Under the pieces are notes generated by a model that worked only from the letters and a program-made list of their open reading frames with translations, did no database searches and was not told the origin of the DNA. The position numbers and the translations under genes are program-made. 64,000 nt of DNA from Curtobacterium sp. 458 (lineage in GTDB: Bacteria > Actinomycetota > Actinomycetes > Actinomycetales > Microbacteriaceae). Positions 10,311 to 19,289 of this stretch are shown here, in pieces; position 1 is the first letter of the stretch; each line of letters starts with the position of its first letter. The stretch is from assembly GCF_030406605.1 (NCBI RefSeq), contig NZ_CP129104.1:3052687-3116686 (forward strand). The letters are read 5' to 3'.

Positions 10311-11348
10311 TCAGCGGGCGTAGGCGTCGACGAACAACGGCCCGCGCAGGTCCCGCAGGGTGTCCACGAGCTGCTCGATCGTCCGCTTGGAGATGCCGGA
10401 CACCTGCAGGTCGTACGGTCCGAGCGCCGGGAGCCGACCGGTCCGGATGCGGACGACCTCCCACCCGACGGCGCGGACGGCACGGTCCTTCCGCCGGTCG
10501 GTCTCCTGCCGTGGCCCGACGTGTTCGAGACCGTGACGTCCGGTGGAGTCGTACTCGATCGCGACACGGAGCTCCGGCAGCACGATGTCCGGCCAGGCCT
10601 CGACGTGGTCGAAGAACGGCCGGTCGAGGCGGATCGCGTTCCGGTCGAAGGTGAAGTCGAAGCGGCCGGAGAGGGCCGCACGGAGCTCGGCCTCGACCGC
10701 GGAGGCCGTCGCGGGAGCGCAGACGCTCGTGAACGCCTCACCCGAGGGGACGCGCGGGGTCTTCGGGCAGATCGTGCGCGGTACCGGCGGCCGCCGCTCG
10801 CCCGTCCGCCGCGCGCCGCTGCGATCGGGTCGGTTCCGCGACGTCGCGACCGCTCCGGCCGGGACACCCCGAGCAGGTGCGGCGGGCAGGGTCTGCCGAC
10901 CGGTCAGCCGCACGACCCGCTGGGGTGCGGGGACGGCCGCCGGCCAGTCGGCGGGCAGGACGGGCCACCGCTGCGGCTGTGCCTGCACGGCGCACTCGGG
11001 GCACCAGACCGACCGGCGTCGCTCACGGCCCGGCCGTCCGCGCTGCTCGGCGGGGGTGGCGACGAAGACGTGTCCGACGTCGCACTCCCACGTGAGCAGG
11101 ACCTCGGCCGCCGGCGGGACCTGGGTCAGGACGACGCCGTGGTTCCACTCGGGGTGGTACTGCCTCACGAGCACCGGGTAGGACTCCCACGCGGCGCGGA
11201 ACTCGCCGACGGCGTACGGCACCGCGACGCCACGCGACCACTGTCGGCGGCGCCACCACGCGTCCACGGGTTCGACCACATCGCCACGGTAGGAGCGACC
11301 GCCGACAACCGGTCCTGCACAGCGAGCCCCGGAGCGCAAGCAGTCCAT
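10311..11348 (-). CDS. Zinc-ribbon plus PD-(D/E)XK-like endonuclease
   Basis: 345 residues in two parts. The N-terminal region contains WECDVGHVFVA...VWCPEC, a zinc-ribbon of the type seen in very-short-patch or DUF4379 proteins. A variable linker follows. The C-terminal domain has WPDIVLPELRVAIEYDSTGRHG, RRKDRAVRAVGWEVVRIRTG, matching the catalytic D...E-x-[DK]-like core of DUF559/Vsr-type nucleases. It could act in DNA repair or as a solitary restriction-type nuclease; no methylase is adjacent. The start is uncertain: ATG 11348 is the longest, and a GTG about 22 codons further in is possible. Confidence 0.6.
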   Translation of the reverse strand: MDCLRSGARCAGPVVGGRSYRGDVVEPVDAWWRRRQWSRGVAVPYAVGEFRAAWESYPVLVRQYHPEWNHGVVLTQVPPAAEVLLTWECDVGHVFVATPAEQRGRPGRERRRSVWCPECAVQAQPQRWPVLPADWPAAVPAPQRVVRLTGRQTLPAAPARGVPAGAVATSRNRPDRSGARRTGERRPPVPRTICPKTPRVPSGEAFTSVCAPATASAVEAELRAALSGRFDFTFDRNAIRLDRPFFDHVEAWPDIVLPELRVAIEYDSTGRHGLEHVGPRQETDRRKDRAVRAVGWEVVRIRTGRLPALGPYDLQVSGISKRTIEQLVDTLRDLRGPLFVDAYAR

Positions 11349-11392
11349 CGGCTCCCTGGCGACCGATGCGCACCCGTGCCAGGGTCGAGAGC

Positions 11393-12391
11393 GTGTACAC
11401 CGACATCACCGGCCCCGAGCTCCTCACACACCGCGGGAGCGCCGTCGAACCCGCCGACTTCGACGCCTTCTGGGCGGACACCCTCGCATCCGCACGGCAG
11501 CACCCGAGCGCCGTCGAGCTGTCCCGGGTCGACACGGGCCTGTCGACGCTCGACACGTACGACGTGTCGTTCGCCGGCTGGGACGGACAACGCGTCCGCG
11601 GCTGGCTGACGGTGCCGGCGGGGACCGCGGCCGACGCGCCGCTGCCGGCGGTGGTCGAGTACATCGGGTACGGCGGCGGGCGTGGGCTCGCGACCGAGCG
11701 CCTGTTGTGGGCGTCGGCCGGGTACGCGCACCTCGTGATGGACACGCGCGGCCAGGGTTCCGGGTGGTCCGTGGGCGACACCCCGGACCCGGACGGCACC
11801 GGACCCGCAGCTCCCGGCGTGATGACCCGGGGCATCGAGTCCCGCGAGACCTACTACTACCGACGGCTCACAGTCGACGCGGTCCGCGCCGTGGACGCCG
11901 TCCGGTCCATCGACCTCGTCGACCCCGAGCGGGTCGCGGTCGTCGGCGTCAGCCAGGGCGGTGGCCTCGCGATCGCGGTCGCCGGGCTCGTCGAGGGGCT
12001 GGCCGGGGTGTTCCCGCGGGTGCCGTTCCTGTGCGACTTCCCCCGCGCCTCGGTGATCACCGACGCCGACCCCTACCGTGAGATCGCCCGCTACCTGACG
12101 GTGCACCGGGATCGTCGTGACCAGGTGTTCGGCACCCTCGCGTACTTCGACGGCGCGCTGCACGCGGCACGTGCGACGGCTCCGGCGTGGTTCTCGACGG
12201 CGCTGATGGACCCGATCTGTCCGCCGTCCACGGTGTACGCGGCCTACAACGCCTACGCCGGCCCGAAGGAGATCACGGTGTGGGAGTACAACGGCCACGA
12301 GGGCGGCGGCGCGCACGAGGACACGGCGACGCTCCCGCGGCTCGCGAGCGTGCTGCGCGGCGAGCAGAGCCGAGGGGGAGCGGAGGGGTAG
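11393..12391 (+). CDS. Acetylxylan esterase / cephalosporin-C deacetylase family
   Basis: 332 residues, the usual size for family 7 carbohydrate esterases (AXE1). The N-terminus VYTDITGPELLTHRGSAVEPADFDAFWADTL is characteristic. The nucleophile sits in GVSQGGGLA, and Asp/His follow in DPICPPSTVYAAYNAY and NGHEGGGAHE. It removes acetyl groups from xylo-oligosaccharides or related small esters and has no signal peptide, so it likely acts on imported oligosaccharides. GTG at 11393 aligns with family starts; an in-frame ATG at 11366 is an alternative. Confidence 0.88.
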   Translation: MYTDITGPELLTHRGSAVEPADFDAFWADTLASARQHPSAVELSRVDTGLSTLDTYDVSFAGWDGQRVRGWLTVPAGTAADAPLPAVVEYIGYGGGRGLATERLLWASAGYAHLVMDTRGQGSGWSVGDTPDPDGTGPAAPGVMTRGIESRETYYYRRLTVDAVRAVDAVRSIDLVDPERVAVVGVSQGGGLAIAVAGLVEGLAGVFPRVPFLCDFPRASVITDADPYREIARYLTVHRDRRDQVFGTLAYFDGALHAARATAPAWFSTALMDPICPPSTVYAAYNAYAGPKEITVWEYNGHEGGGAHEDTATLPRLASVLRGEQSRGGAEG

Positions 12392-12432
12392 CGGAGGACG
12401 CAGCGAGCACGCGCCGCCCGGCGCCCGGCGCC

Positions 12433-12684
12433 TCAGCGCCCGAGCGCGTTCCGGGCGTAGCCGACGAGGGCGTTGGCGTGACCGTGCCCGAGGCCGTGCT
12501 CCTCCTTGAGCCAGGACACGACCTCCATGTGCTGGTGGTCGTCGAGCCGGTCGGCCACCAGGTCCAGCCACTCCTGCACGGGGCGGCCGTACTTCGCCTC
12601 GATGCTCGGGAAGTACGACTGCGGCCCCGTCGCCTTCGTACCGACGGCGGGCGGCTCGGGGGCGGTCACTCGGTGTCCGGTCAT
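12433..12684 (-). CDS. DUF4287 small protein
   Basis: 83 residues with the DUF4287 pattern: GPQSYFPSIEAKYGRPVQEWLDLV then HMEVVSWLKEEHGLGHGHANALVGYAR. The family is widespread in actinobacteria and of unknown function; some fusions place it with DUF5655. The gene converges with the esterase gene, 41 bp away. ATG 12684 is chosen although an in-frame ATG seven codons upstream exists. Confidence 0.75.
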   Translation of the reverse strand: MTGHRVTAPEPPAVGTKATGPQSYFPSIEAKYGRPVQEWLDLVADRLDDHQHMEVVSWLKEEHGLGHGHANALVGYARNALGR

Positions 12685-12770
12685 GCGCTCACGGTAGCGC
12701 TGCACACGGCGTCACAGAAGCCCCGCACAGCGCCGGAGTGCGTCACTCGACGTCACGATCGGACCCCCGT

Positions 12771-12790
12771 GTGACGGTGTGTTCCGTCAC
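12771..12790. promoter_or_regulatory. Possible operator upstream of amino-acid ABC operon
   Basis: GTGACGG-6 nt-CCGTCAC is a perfect 7-bp inverted repeat ending 59 bp before the permease start. It is the only strong dyad in this divergent upstream region, so it may bind a regulator of the transporter. No promoter boxes are convincing. Confidence 0.35.
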
Positions 12791-12849
12791 GTGCCGGACT
12801 GTTTCGACCACCGTTGTCGAGGTGCGATGAGGCCTCCTACGGTCGCCGC

Positions 12850-14031
12850 ATGACCGACACCACCGAGGTCCCCCGCCGGGACGCGACCCGCGTCCACGAC
12901 GCGACGCCGACCGCGGACGCGACCGGCGAGCACGACGCGACCCGCGTCCACGACGCGGCGGGCACTGCGGACGCGCACCGCGCCTCCAGGCCGGAACGCA
13001 GCGGCGACGCGACGGACGACACGCACCGTCCAGCGGACGACGCCCTCACCGCCGCCGGTCGCGCAGCACTCGACCGCCCCGTCGTCCCGCTCCGCCACCC
13101 GGTCCGCTGGATCGCCGCCGCCCTCGTCCTCGTCGTGCTCCTCAACTTCGTCGAGACGCTCTTCACGAACGAGCAGTGGGGCTGGCCCGCGGTCGGAAAG
13201 TGGTTGTTCAGCCCGGCGATCCTCACGGGCCTGCAGCTGACGCTCGTCGCGACGGCGCTGAGCGCGGTGATCAGCTTCGCGGGCGGTGTCGTCGTCGCCG
13301 TCGCCCGGCTGTCGCGGAACCCGGTGCTGTCCGGCCTCGTGTGGGGGTACGTGTGGCTGTTCCGGTCGGTGCCGCTCATCCTCGTGCTCGTGTTCCTCTA
13401 CAACCTCGGTTCGCTGTACCCGACGATCGGCATCGGCATCCCGTTCGGCCCGCAGTGGAAGGTCCCGACCGCGAACGTCCTCGGTGACCTCGCGATCGGG
13501 GTGATCGGCCTCAGCCTCAGCGAGATCGCGTACGCGTCGGAGATCGTCCGCGCCGGGGTGCTCGCCGTCGACCACGGGCAGCTCGAGGCCGCGCAGGCCC
13601 TCGGTCTCTCGCGCCGCCGGCAGTTCGTCCGGGTGGTGCTGCCCCAGGCGCTCCGCTCGATCGTGCCGGCGTTCGTGAACCAGATCGTCGGGCTGCTCAA
13701 GGCCTCGTCGCTGCTGTTCTACGTGTCGCTGCTCGACCTGTTCGGCGTGGTCCAGAACCTGTCGAGCACCTACCCGACCGACATCATCCCGCTCCTCGTG
13801 GTCGCGACGATCTGGTACCTCGCGTTGACGAGCGCCGTGTCGGTCGCCCAGTACTACGTGGAGCGCTGGACGTCACGCGGCTCCGCACGGGCGCTCCCGC
13901 CGACGCCGTTCCAGCGGCTGCGTGCCGCGGTGCGGCGGGGCCGGCCTGGAGGCACGGATCGCCGTGCGCAGGCCGCCTCGGCCCGGCGCGTGGTCACGTC
14001 CGGAGACAACGACGGGAAGGTCATCTCGTGA
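12850..14031 (+). CDS. Polar amino-acid ABC transporter permease
   Basis: 393 residues. After an unusual hydrophilic N-terminal extension of about 75 residues, a His/Glu/Gln/Arg-opine permease domain follows (TGLQLTLVATALSAVISF, VWLFRSVPLILVLVFLYN, EIVRAGVLAVDHGQLEAAQALGLSRRRQFVRVVLPQALR with the EAA loop). The N-terminal extension is built of near-repeats (DATRVHDA twice) and includes a copy of the genome's GGAGGC repeat. The C-terminal tail contains another, so both ends look enlarged by inserted repeats. It is co-translated with the ATPase gene (GTGA overlap) and pairs with the binding protein at 14898. Substrate likely cystine or another polar amino acid. Confidence 0.88.
   Translation: MTDTTEVPRRDATRVHDATPTADATGEHDATRVHDAAGTADAHRASRPERSGDATDDTHRPADDALTAAGRAALDRPVVPLRHPVRWIAAALVLVVLLNFVETLFTNEQWGWPAVGKWLFSPAILTGLQLTLVATALSAVISFAGGVVVAVARLSRNPVLSGLVWGYVWLFRSVPLILVLVFLYNLGSLYPTIGIGIPFGPQWKVPTANVLGDLAIGVIGLSLSEIAYASEIVRAGVLAVDHGQLEAAQALGLSRRRQFVRVVLPQALRSIVPAFVNQIVGLLKASSLLFYVSLLDLFGVVQNLSSTYPTDIIPLLVVATIWYLALTSAVSVAQYYVERWTSRGSARALPPTPFQRLRAAVRRGRPGGTDRRAQAASARRVVTSGDNDGKVIS
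12880..12957. repeat. 24-bp direct repeat inside permease N-terminus
   Basis: An identical 24-bp unit lies at 12880-12903 and 12934-12957, 54 bp apart (18 codons, in frame). It encodes the repeated DATRVHDA in the permease's hydrophilic extension. Confidence 0.8.
12973..12998. repeat. GGAGGC-family repeat half, in coding sequence
   Basis: The segment containing CACCGCGCCTCCAGGCCGG is one arm of the GGAGGC hairpin family found after several genes in this window (for example 27028, 41631 and 53812). Here it encodes HRASRPE within the permease N-terminal extension. Confidence 0.6.
13941..13980. repeat. GGAGGC-family repeat in permease C-terminus
   Basis: CCGGCCTGGAGGCACGG followed by GCCGTGC forms the same hairpin type as the intergenic copies, and here it is read as RRGRPGGTDRRAQ near the end of the permease. 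It suggests that the repeat inserted into, or was domesticated by, the coding sequence. Confidence 0.55.
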
Positions 14032-14801
14032 GCGCGTCCATCGCCGTCACCGGCGCCGTGAAGTCCTTCGGCGACCTGCGGGTCATCGACGGCATCGACC
14101 TGTCGCTCGCCGCCGGCAGCGTCACGGCCGTCCTCGGGCCGTCGGGGTCCGGGAAGTCCACGCTCCTCCGGGCGATCAACCACCTCGAACCGCTCGACCG
14201 GGGCGTCGTCACGATCGGCGGGGAGACCGTCGGCGTCCGCCTCCGGACCGGTCGCGACGGCTCGGCACGCTACCGGGAGCTCCCCGAGCGGCAGATCCGG
14301 CGCCAGCGGTCGCGGATCGGGTTCGTGTTCCAGCGGTTCGAACTGTTCCCGCACCTGACCGCGCTGGAGAATGTCGCCGAGGGGCCGATCGCCGCCGGGG
14401 TGCCCCGCGCGACGGCGCTCGCGCGTGCGCGTGAGCTGTTGGACCGTGTCGGCCTCGGCGACCGCGGGGACGCTCGACCCAGGCAGCTCTCCGGCGGCCA
14501 GCAGCAGCGCGTCGCGATCGCCCGGGCGCTCGCCCTCGAGCCGTCGGTCGTGCTCCTCGACGAGCCGACTTCCGCGCTCGACCCGGAGCTCGTCGGCGAG
14601 GTGCTCGGTGTGATCCGGTCGCTGGCCGAGTCCGGCACGACGCTCGTGATCGTCACCCACGAGGTCGCCTTCGCCCGCGAGGTCGCCGACCACGTCGTCT
14701 TCCTCGACCACGGACGGGTCGTCGAGCAGGGGCCGCCGGCCCAGGTCATCGACGCCCCGCAGCACCCGCGGACCCGCGACTTCCTCGCCCGCGTCCGCTG
14801 A
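14028..14801 (+). CDS. Polar amino-acid ABC transporter ATPase
   Basis: 257 residues with all ABC ATPase motifs: Walker A GPSGSGKST, Q-loop FVFQRFELFPH, signature LSGGQQQRVAIARAL, Walker B VVLLDEPTSALD and H-loop IVTHE. Its close fit is GlnQ/TcyC/HisP. It energises import through the permease encoded immediately upstream. The start is GTG at 14028, overlapping the permease stop by 4 bases. The next gene, 96 bp on, encodes the binding protein. Confidence 0.94.
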   Translation: MSASIAVTGAVKSFGDLRVIDGIDLSLAAGSVTAVLGPSGSGKSTLLRAINHLEPLDRGVVTIGGETVGVRLRTGRDGSARYRELPERQIRRQRSRIGFVFQRFELFPHLTALENVAEGPIAAGVPRATALARARELLDRVGLGDRGDARPRQLSGGQQQRVAIARALALEPSVVLLDEPTSALDPELVGEVLGVIRSLAESGTTLVIVTHEVAFAREVADHVVFLDHGRVVEQGPPAQVIDAPQHPRTRDFLARVR

Positions 14802-14897
14802 CGCGGTCCTCCCCTTCCAACCCGTCGCGCACTGACCGCCCTGTCCCGCGCTGACCCCACTCGTCCCGCACTGCCCCGACCCGACCCCAGGAGAACC

Positions 14898-15911
14898 ATG
14901 TCCACCACCACGCTCCCCCGCTGGCCGCACCGCGTCGGCGCCCTCGTCCTCGCAGCCGGCTTCGTCGCCGCCCTCGCGGGGTGCTCCGCGAACGCCTCGG
15001 CCGACACGTCGAACGCCGACGGCACCGTGACGATCGGCGCGCACGCGAACGGCGCGGCCACCGAGACGAAGCTCACCGTCCAGGAGGACACGAAACTCCA
15101 CGACGAGCTCCCGGCAGCGGTCAAGCAGTCCGGGAAGCTGACCATCGGCGTCGGTGCACTGCCGTCCGGATTCCCGCCCCTCGCGTTCACGGGCGACGAC
15201 CAGAAGACGCTGACGGGCTCGGAGCCGGACCTCGGCCGCCTCGTCGCCGCCAAGCTCGGACTCGAGGCCGACGTGCAGAACGCCACGTGGGACAACCTCT
15301 TCGTCGGCATCGACAGCGGCAAGTACGACGCCGGCTTCTCGAACATCACCGTCACCGAGCAGCGCAAGGAGAAGTACGACTTCGCGTCCTACCGCCGCGA
15401 CGAGCTCGCGTTCCAGGTCCTCGCGTCGAAGGCCTGGAAGTTCGACGGAGACCCCTCGGTGCTCGCCGGCAAGACCCTGTCGGTCAGCTCCGGGACGAAC
15501 CAGGAGAAGATCCTGCTCGAGTGGCAGAAGGAGCTCCAGGCGAAGGGGAAGGACTTCACGATCAAGTACTACCCGGACGGCAACGCGATCAAGCTCGCGC
15601 TCGACTCGGGGAAGATCGACGGCTACTTCGGCCCGAACCCGACCATCGCGTACCAGAACACGCAGAGCAAGGGCACCGCGAAGCCGACCACGACCGCGGG
15701 CACGTACTCCGGCGCGGGCTCGACGCTCCAGGGGCTCATCGCCGCGACCACCAAGAAGGGCAGCGGGATCGCGAAGCCCGTGGCGGCGGCGATCAACGAG
15801 CTCATCGAGGACGGGACGTACGCGAAGTGGCTCACGGCGTACAACCTGTCGAACGAGTCGGTGAAGACCTCCGAGGTCAACCCCGAGGGACTCCCGCTCG
15901 ACAACAGCTGA
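14898..15911 (+). CDS. Amino-acid ABC transporter substrate-binding lipoprotein
   Basis: 337 residues. The signal peptide ends at the lipobox ALAGC, followed by a bacterial solute-binding family 3 domain (LTIGVGALPSGFPPLAF, GSEPDLGRLVAAKLGL, WDNLFVGIDSGKYDAGFSNITVTEQRKEKYDFASY, YYPDGNAIKLALDSGKIDGYFG). It captures a polar amino acid outside the membrane for the transporter encoded upstream. The gap before it (14802-14897) is C-rich with repeated CCCGCxCTGACC-like units and a GGAG site before the ATG. A strong hairpin follows the stop. The three-gene operon faces the flavin monooxygenase operon. Confidence 0.93.
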   Translation: MSTTTLPRWPHRVGALVLAAGFVAALAGCSANASADTSNADGTVTIGAHANGAATETKLTVQEDTKLHDELPAAVKQSGKLTIGVGALPSGFPPLAFTGDDQKTLTGSEPDLGRLVAAKLGLEADVQNATWDNLFVGIDSGKYDAGFSNITVTEQRKEKYDFASYRRDELAFQVLASKAWKFDGDPSVLAGKTLSVSSGTNQEKILLEWQKELQAKGKDFTIKYYPDGNAIKLALDSGKIDGYFGPNPTIAYQNTQSKGTAKPTTTAGTYSGAGSTLQGLIAATTKKGSGIAKPVAAAINELIEDGTYAKWLTAYNLSNESVKTSEVNPEGLPLDNS

Positions 15912-15928
15912 CCCGCTCGGCGTCACCG

Positions 15929-15958
15929 CGCCCCCGTCGCCGATCGGTGACGGGGGCG
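15929..15958 (+). terminator. Terminator of amino-acid ABC operon
   Basis: Perfect 10-bp stem CGCCCCCGTC / GACGGGGGCG with a 10-nt loop, 17 bp after the binding-protein stop and followed by TT. This is the best terminator-like hairpin in this region. Confidence 0.75.
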
Positions 15959-15996
15959 TTGACGTGTGCCACGGACCGCGCGAGCATCGGCCGCAT

Positions 15997-16242
15997 GAGC
16001 CTCTTCATCAGCTGCCCGCGATCGCCCCGGACCAGTTCGTCATGCTGAGCTCCCGCGCCGCGTACGCGAGCGTCGGCGGCACCGAGGACCTCGTCGACGA
16101 CCTCGTCGAACGTGCCGGTGCCGCCGGGGGTCGGATCGGCGACACCGACGAGTACCCGTCCATGTACCAGCGCCAGTTCGACGACCCGGACGGGTACCAC
16201 TGGTCGCCGTTCTGGATGCACCCCGCCGACGAGCCCGCCTGA
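15997..16242 (+). pseudogene. Decayed glyoxalase/VOC-family gene
   Basis: The ATG at 15997 begins MSLFIS, the typical start of a VOC-superfamily protein (MSLFVNLPV...). After a few codons the frame is wrong. In a different frame the sequence reads DQFVMLSSRAAYASV and then LVERAGAAGGRIGDTDEYPSMYQRQFDDPDGYHWSPFWMHP, which is the C-terminal half of the same family. About 40-60 residues of the middle are missing, so an internal deletion with frameshift is inferred. The family includes glyoxalases and bleomycin-resistance-like proteins. No intact product is likely. Confidence 0.7.
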
Positions 16243-16257
16243 CTCCCGGGCGGGCTC
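16231..16257. terminator. Hairpin at the VOC remnant / DHFR-like 3' junction
   Basis: GAGCCCGCC (16231-16239) and GGCGGGCTC (16249-16257) form a perfect 9-bp stem over the VOC remnant's stop codon, just before the convergent reductase remnant ends at 16265. It could stop transcription from both sides. Confidence 0.6.
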
Positions 16258-16264
16258 GGACGCT

Positions 16265-16771
16265 TCAGGCGTACTCGGGCCGACCGTCGACCCGGTAGGT
16301 GCGCGCGACGACGCCGGTGTCGAACACGCGGTGGGACTCGAGCCGGAGGGCGTGGTCGCGACCGGGCAGCGGGAAGAACGGACGTCCCTCGCCGACGAGC
16401 ACCGGGAACTGCACGAGGTCGATCCGGTCCACCAGGTCCTGCTCGAGCAGCCACCGCGCGAGGGCGACGCTGCCGACCACGAGCAGCTCGCCACCCGGTC
16501 GGGCCTTCAGCTCCCGGATCGCGGCCGCGACGTCCCCGGAGAGCACCGTCGTCCCCGCCCACCGAGGCTCGGTGACGGTGTTCGACACGAGGTACTTCGG
16601 CTTGTCGCTGATGGCGTCACCGAAGCCGCCGTCGCCGGTGCGGGAACCCCAGTAGGACGCGAAGAGGTCGTAGGTCCGCCGTCCGAGCAGGAACGCGTCC
16701 GGACGACGCCACGCCTCGAGGATGTACGCGGCGCCTGCATCGGTCACCCCTTCCGCTCCGGGGCCCATCAT
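16265..16771 (-). pseudogene. N-terminally truncated DHFR/RibD-like reductase
   Basis: The 168-residue frame matches the dihydrofolate-reductase-fold family (RibD C-terminal domain): DAFLLGRRTYDLFASYWG, KYLVSNTVTEPRW, GELLVVGSVALARWLLEQDLVDRIDLVQFPVLVGEGRPFFP. The usual first 20-30 residues, with the opening strand and SLDG motif that bind NADPH, are absent; the frame begins at MMGPGAEGV just after the stop of the preceding flavin monooxygenase gene. With the VOC remnant next door this looks like a deletion junction. A residual folded product cannot be excluded. Confidence 0.6.
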
Positions 16772-16782
16772 GCACGCGTCCG

Positions 16783-17928
16783 TCAGGCGGGGACCGCGAC
16801 GTCTCCTCGTGTGTGGGTCGTCCGGAGCGCCCACTCCTCGGCGAGCAGCTCGTAGGAGCGGACCCGCGCGGCGTGGTCGTGCGTGATCGTCGTGACGAGC
16901 AGCTCGTCCGCCCCGGTGACCCGGCGCAGGGTGTCCAGCTGGTCGGCCACGGACGACGCGGTGCCGACGAACCGGGTCGCCACCCGGTCGGCCACCGACG
17001 GCGCGTCCGCGGGGTCGAGCGGGTACGCCCGCGCCTCGTCCGGCGTCGGGTACGGGATCGCGCCGACCCCCGAGCGGATCGAGTGCACCCACCGGTCGTA
17101 CCCGAGCGCGAGGTCGTCCGCCTCGTCGGCGCTGCGGCCCACGACGACGTCCGCGGAGACGATCACGTGCGGCGCGGCGAGCACCCCGGGTCGGAAGGCC
17201 GCCCGGTACGCGGCGACGGAGTCGAGGACCGTGCCCGGCGACGAGTGGTAGTTCGCCCCGTACGGCAGGCCGAGCGATCCGGCGATCCGCGCGCTCTCGC
17301 CGCCGGTCGACCCGTGGATCCACAGCTCGACCGGTGCGCCGGACGCCGGGGGCGCCTCCACCACCGCTCCGTCGACGGTGTGGTCCCCGGCGAAGAGCGC
17401 GCGGACCAGGGCGAGTTCGTCGGCGAAGCGCTCGACGTCCCCTGGAACCCGACCGAGCAGCTCCCCCTGCAACGCGAACCGCGAGCCCGGGGCGACGCGG
17501 AAGGCGTACGGCGCCGGGACGAGCAGGCCGTCGACGACCTCGTCGCCGCGGGGCGCGGGTGCCGGCGGCTTCGGGGTGCCGGGCGCGGGAGCGCCGGAGC
17601 GGCCGAGCCCGAGGTCGATGCGCGGACCGTACAGCGCCGCGAGCGTGCCGAAGGCCTCGGCGATCTGGAGCCCGCGGACGTTGCCGACGAGGGTGGCCGC
17701 GCTGCCGACGCGGATCGTCGAGGTCGCGGCGGCGACGGCTCCGATGACGATGTTCGGCGCGCTGCCCGCGACCCCGGGGTTGAGGTGGTGCTCCGCCAGC
17801 CAGTACCGCCCGTACCCGGCACGTTCCACCGCGCGGGCGAGGTCCACCGTGGCGTGCAGGGCGTCCGTGGCGGTCGAACCGGACGGCACCGGGACGAGGT
17901 CGAGGACCGAGAGCGGGGTGGTGCTCAC
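16783..17928 (-). CDS. LLM-class flavin monooxygenase, YtmO/MsnO8-like
   Basis: 381-residue bacterial-luciferase-fold protein: [12 protein letters not shown] at the N-terminus, [40 protein letters not shown] (flavin-binding barrel strands) and a C-terminal [29 protein letters not shown]. These enzymes use reduced FMN and oxygen. The profile resembles the MsnO8/YtmO subgroup. Start GTG at 17928 overlaps the stop of the upstream monooxygenase by 4 bases, making it third in a coupled operon. Context suggests oxidation of sulfur compounds brought in by the amino-acid transporter opposite. Confidence 0.88.
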   Translation of the reverse strand: MSTTPLSVLDLVPVPSGSTATDALHATVDLARAVERAGYGRYWLAEHHLNPGVAGSAPNIVIGAVAAATSTIRVGSAATLVGNVRGLQIAEAFGTLAALYGPRIDLGLGRSGAPAPGTPKPPAPAPRGDEVVDGLLVPAPYAFRVAPGSRFALQGELLGRVPGDVERFADELALVRALFAGDHTVDGAVVEAPPASGAPVELWIHGSTGGESARIAGSLGLPYGANYHSSPGTVLDSVAAYRAAFRPGVLAAPHVIVSADVVVGRSADEADDLALGYDRWVHSIRSGVGAIPYPTPDEARAYPLDPADAPSVADRVATRFVGTASSVADQLDTLRRVTGADELLVTTITHDHAARVRSYELLAEEWALRTTHTRGDVAVPA

Positions 17929-19289
17929 GCGGGCACCGCCTGACGCTGGGTGATCGTGCCCGGCAGGCCGAGGGTCTGCCGGAGCGTCGCCTCGTCGCCG
18001 TACGACTCGCGGTACACCCCGCGCTCCTGCAGCAGGGGCACGACGCGGTCGACGAACTCGTCGAGGCCGTACGGGTTCGTGTGCGGCACGACGACGAACC
18101 CGTCGGACGCCCGCTCCTGCACGTACCGGTCGATCTCGGCGGCCAGGTGGTCGGGCGTGCCGACGAAGCCGCCGCGGGTCGAGACCGCGATGACGAGCTC
18201 CCGGGTGGTCAGGTGCTCCGCAGCGGCACGGTCCCGCCACTCCTGCACGGTCGCGCGGGGGTCCCGCACGTGCCGCACCCGTCCGCGGGTGATCGCGTCG
18301 GCGTCGACGTCCGGGTCGACCGTCGGCAGCGGGCCGTCGACGTCGTGGTCGGAGAGGTCCCGGTTCCACACCTGTTCGAGGAACGCGATCGCGGTGGCCG
18401 GACTGACCTGGGCCCGTCGGATCGCCCGGGACCGCTCCTCGGCGTCGGCCGGGGTGTCGCCGATCGTGAACGTCGCACCGGGCAGCACGAGCAGCTCGTC
18501 CTCGGTTCGGCCGACTGCCTCGAGCCGTGCGGTGACGTCCCGACGGAAGGCCCGCGCGTCCTCGAACTCGGTGTGCAGCGAGAAGATCACCTCCGCGTGC
18601 CGGGCGGCGAGGTCGCGGCCCTCGTCGGAGTCGCCCGCCTGCACGACGACCGGGTGCCCCTGCGGGCTCCGCGGGACCGGGAAGGTCCCGACGACGTCGA
18701 ACTGCGGGCCGTGGTGGTCGACGTCGCGGATGCGGGAGCGCTCGGCGTACCGTCCGGCGGTCACGTCGGCGACGACGGCGTCGGGTTCCCATGAGTCCCA
18801 GAGCTCGCGGGACAGCTCGACGAACTCGGCTGCTCGCGTGTACCGGTCGGCGTGGTCGAGGAACCCGCCACGGCGGAAGTTCGCGCCGTGGAACGCGTCG
18901 GAGCTGGTCACGACGTTCCAACCGGCCCGGCCGTCCGTGAGGTGGTCGAGCGTGGCGAGCTGCTTCGCGAGCTCGACGGGCTCGTTGAACGTGGTCTGCA
19001 GCGTCCCGACGAGACCGATGTGCTCGGTGACGCCGGCCAGGGCGGCGAGGATCGCGAGCGTGTTCGGCCGCCCGACGACGTCGAGGTCGTGGATGCGGCC
19101 CTTCTGCTCGCGGAGCCGCAGCCCCTCGGCGAGGAACAGGAAGTCGAAGAACCCGCGCTCGGCGTTCCGGGCGAAGTGCTCGAACGACGAGAACGCGATC
19201 TGGCTCTCGGCACGCTCGTCGCTCCACACGGTGGTGTTGTTGACCCCCGGGAAGTGTGCGGCGAGGTGGACCTGACGCTTGCGGCTCAT
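17925..19289 (-). CDS. NtaA/SnaA/DszA-family FMN-dependent monooxygenase
   Basis: 454 residues, the family's usual length. It starts [19 protein letters not shown] and contains FFLAEGL-like [45 protein letters not shown] and [20 protein letters not shown], all typical of two-component FMNH2-dependent monooxygenases (nitrilotriacetate, dibenzothiophene sulfone, YtnJ). It needs a separate flavin reductase, and none is visible nearby. Its start overlaps the stop of the upstream gene by 4 bases and its own stop overlaps the next start. Likely substrate is an S- or N-substituted small molecule. Confidence 0.9.
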   Translation of the reverse strand: MSRKRQVHLAAHFPGVNNTTVWSDERAESQIAFSSFEHFARNAERGFFDFLFLAEGLRLREQKGRIHDLDVVGRPNTLAILAALAGVTEHIGLVGTLQTTFNEPVELAKQLATLDHLTDGRAGWNVVTSSDAFHGANFRRGGFLDHADRYTRAAEFVELSRELWDSWEPDAVVADVTAGRYAERSRIRDVDHHGPQFDVVGTFPVPRSPQGHPVVVQAGDSDEGRDLAARHAEVIFSLHTEFEDARAFRRDVTARLEAVGRTEDELLVLPGATFTIGDTPADAEERSRAIRRAQVSPATAIAFLEQVWNRDLSDHDVDGPLPTVDPDVDADAITRGRVRHVRDPRATVQEWRDRAAAEHLTTRELVIAVSTRGGFVGTPDHLAAEIDRYVQERASDGFVVVPHTNPYGLDEFVDRVVPLLQERGVYRESYGDEATLRQTLGLPGTITQRQAVPA

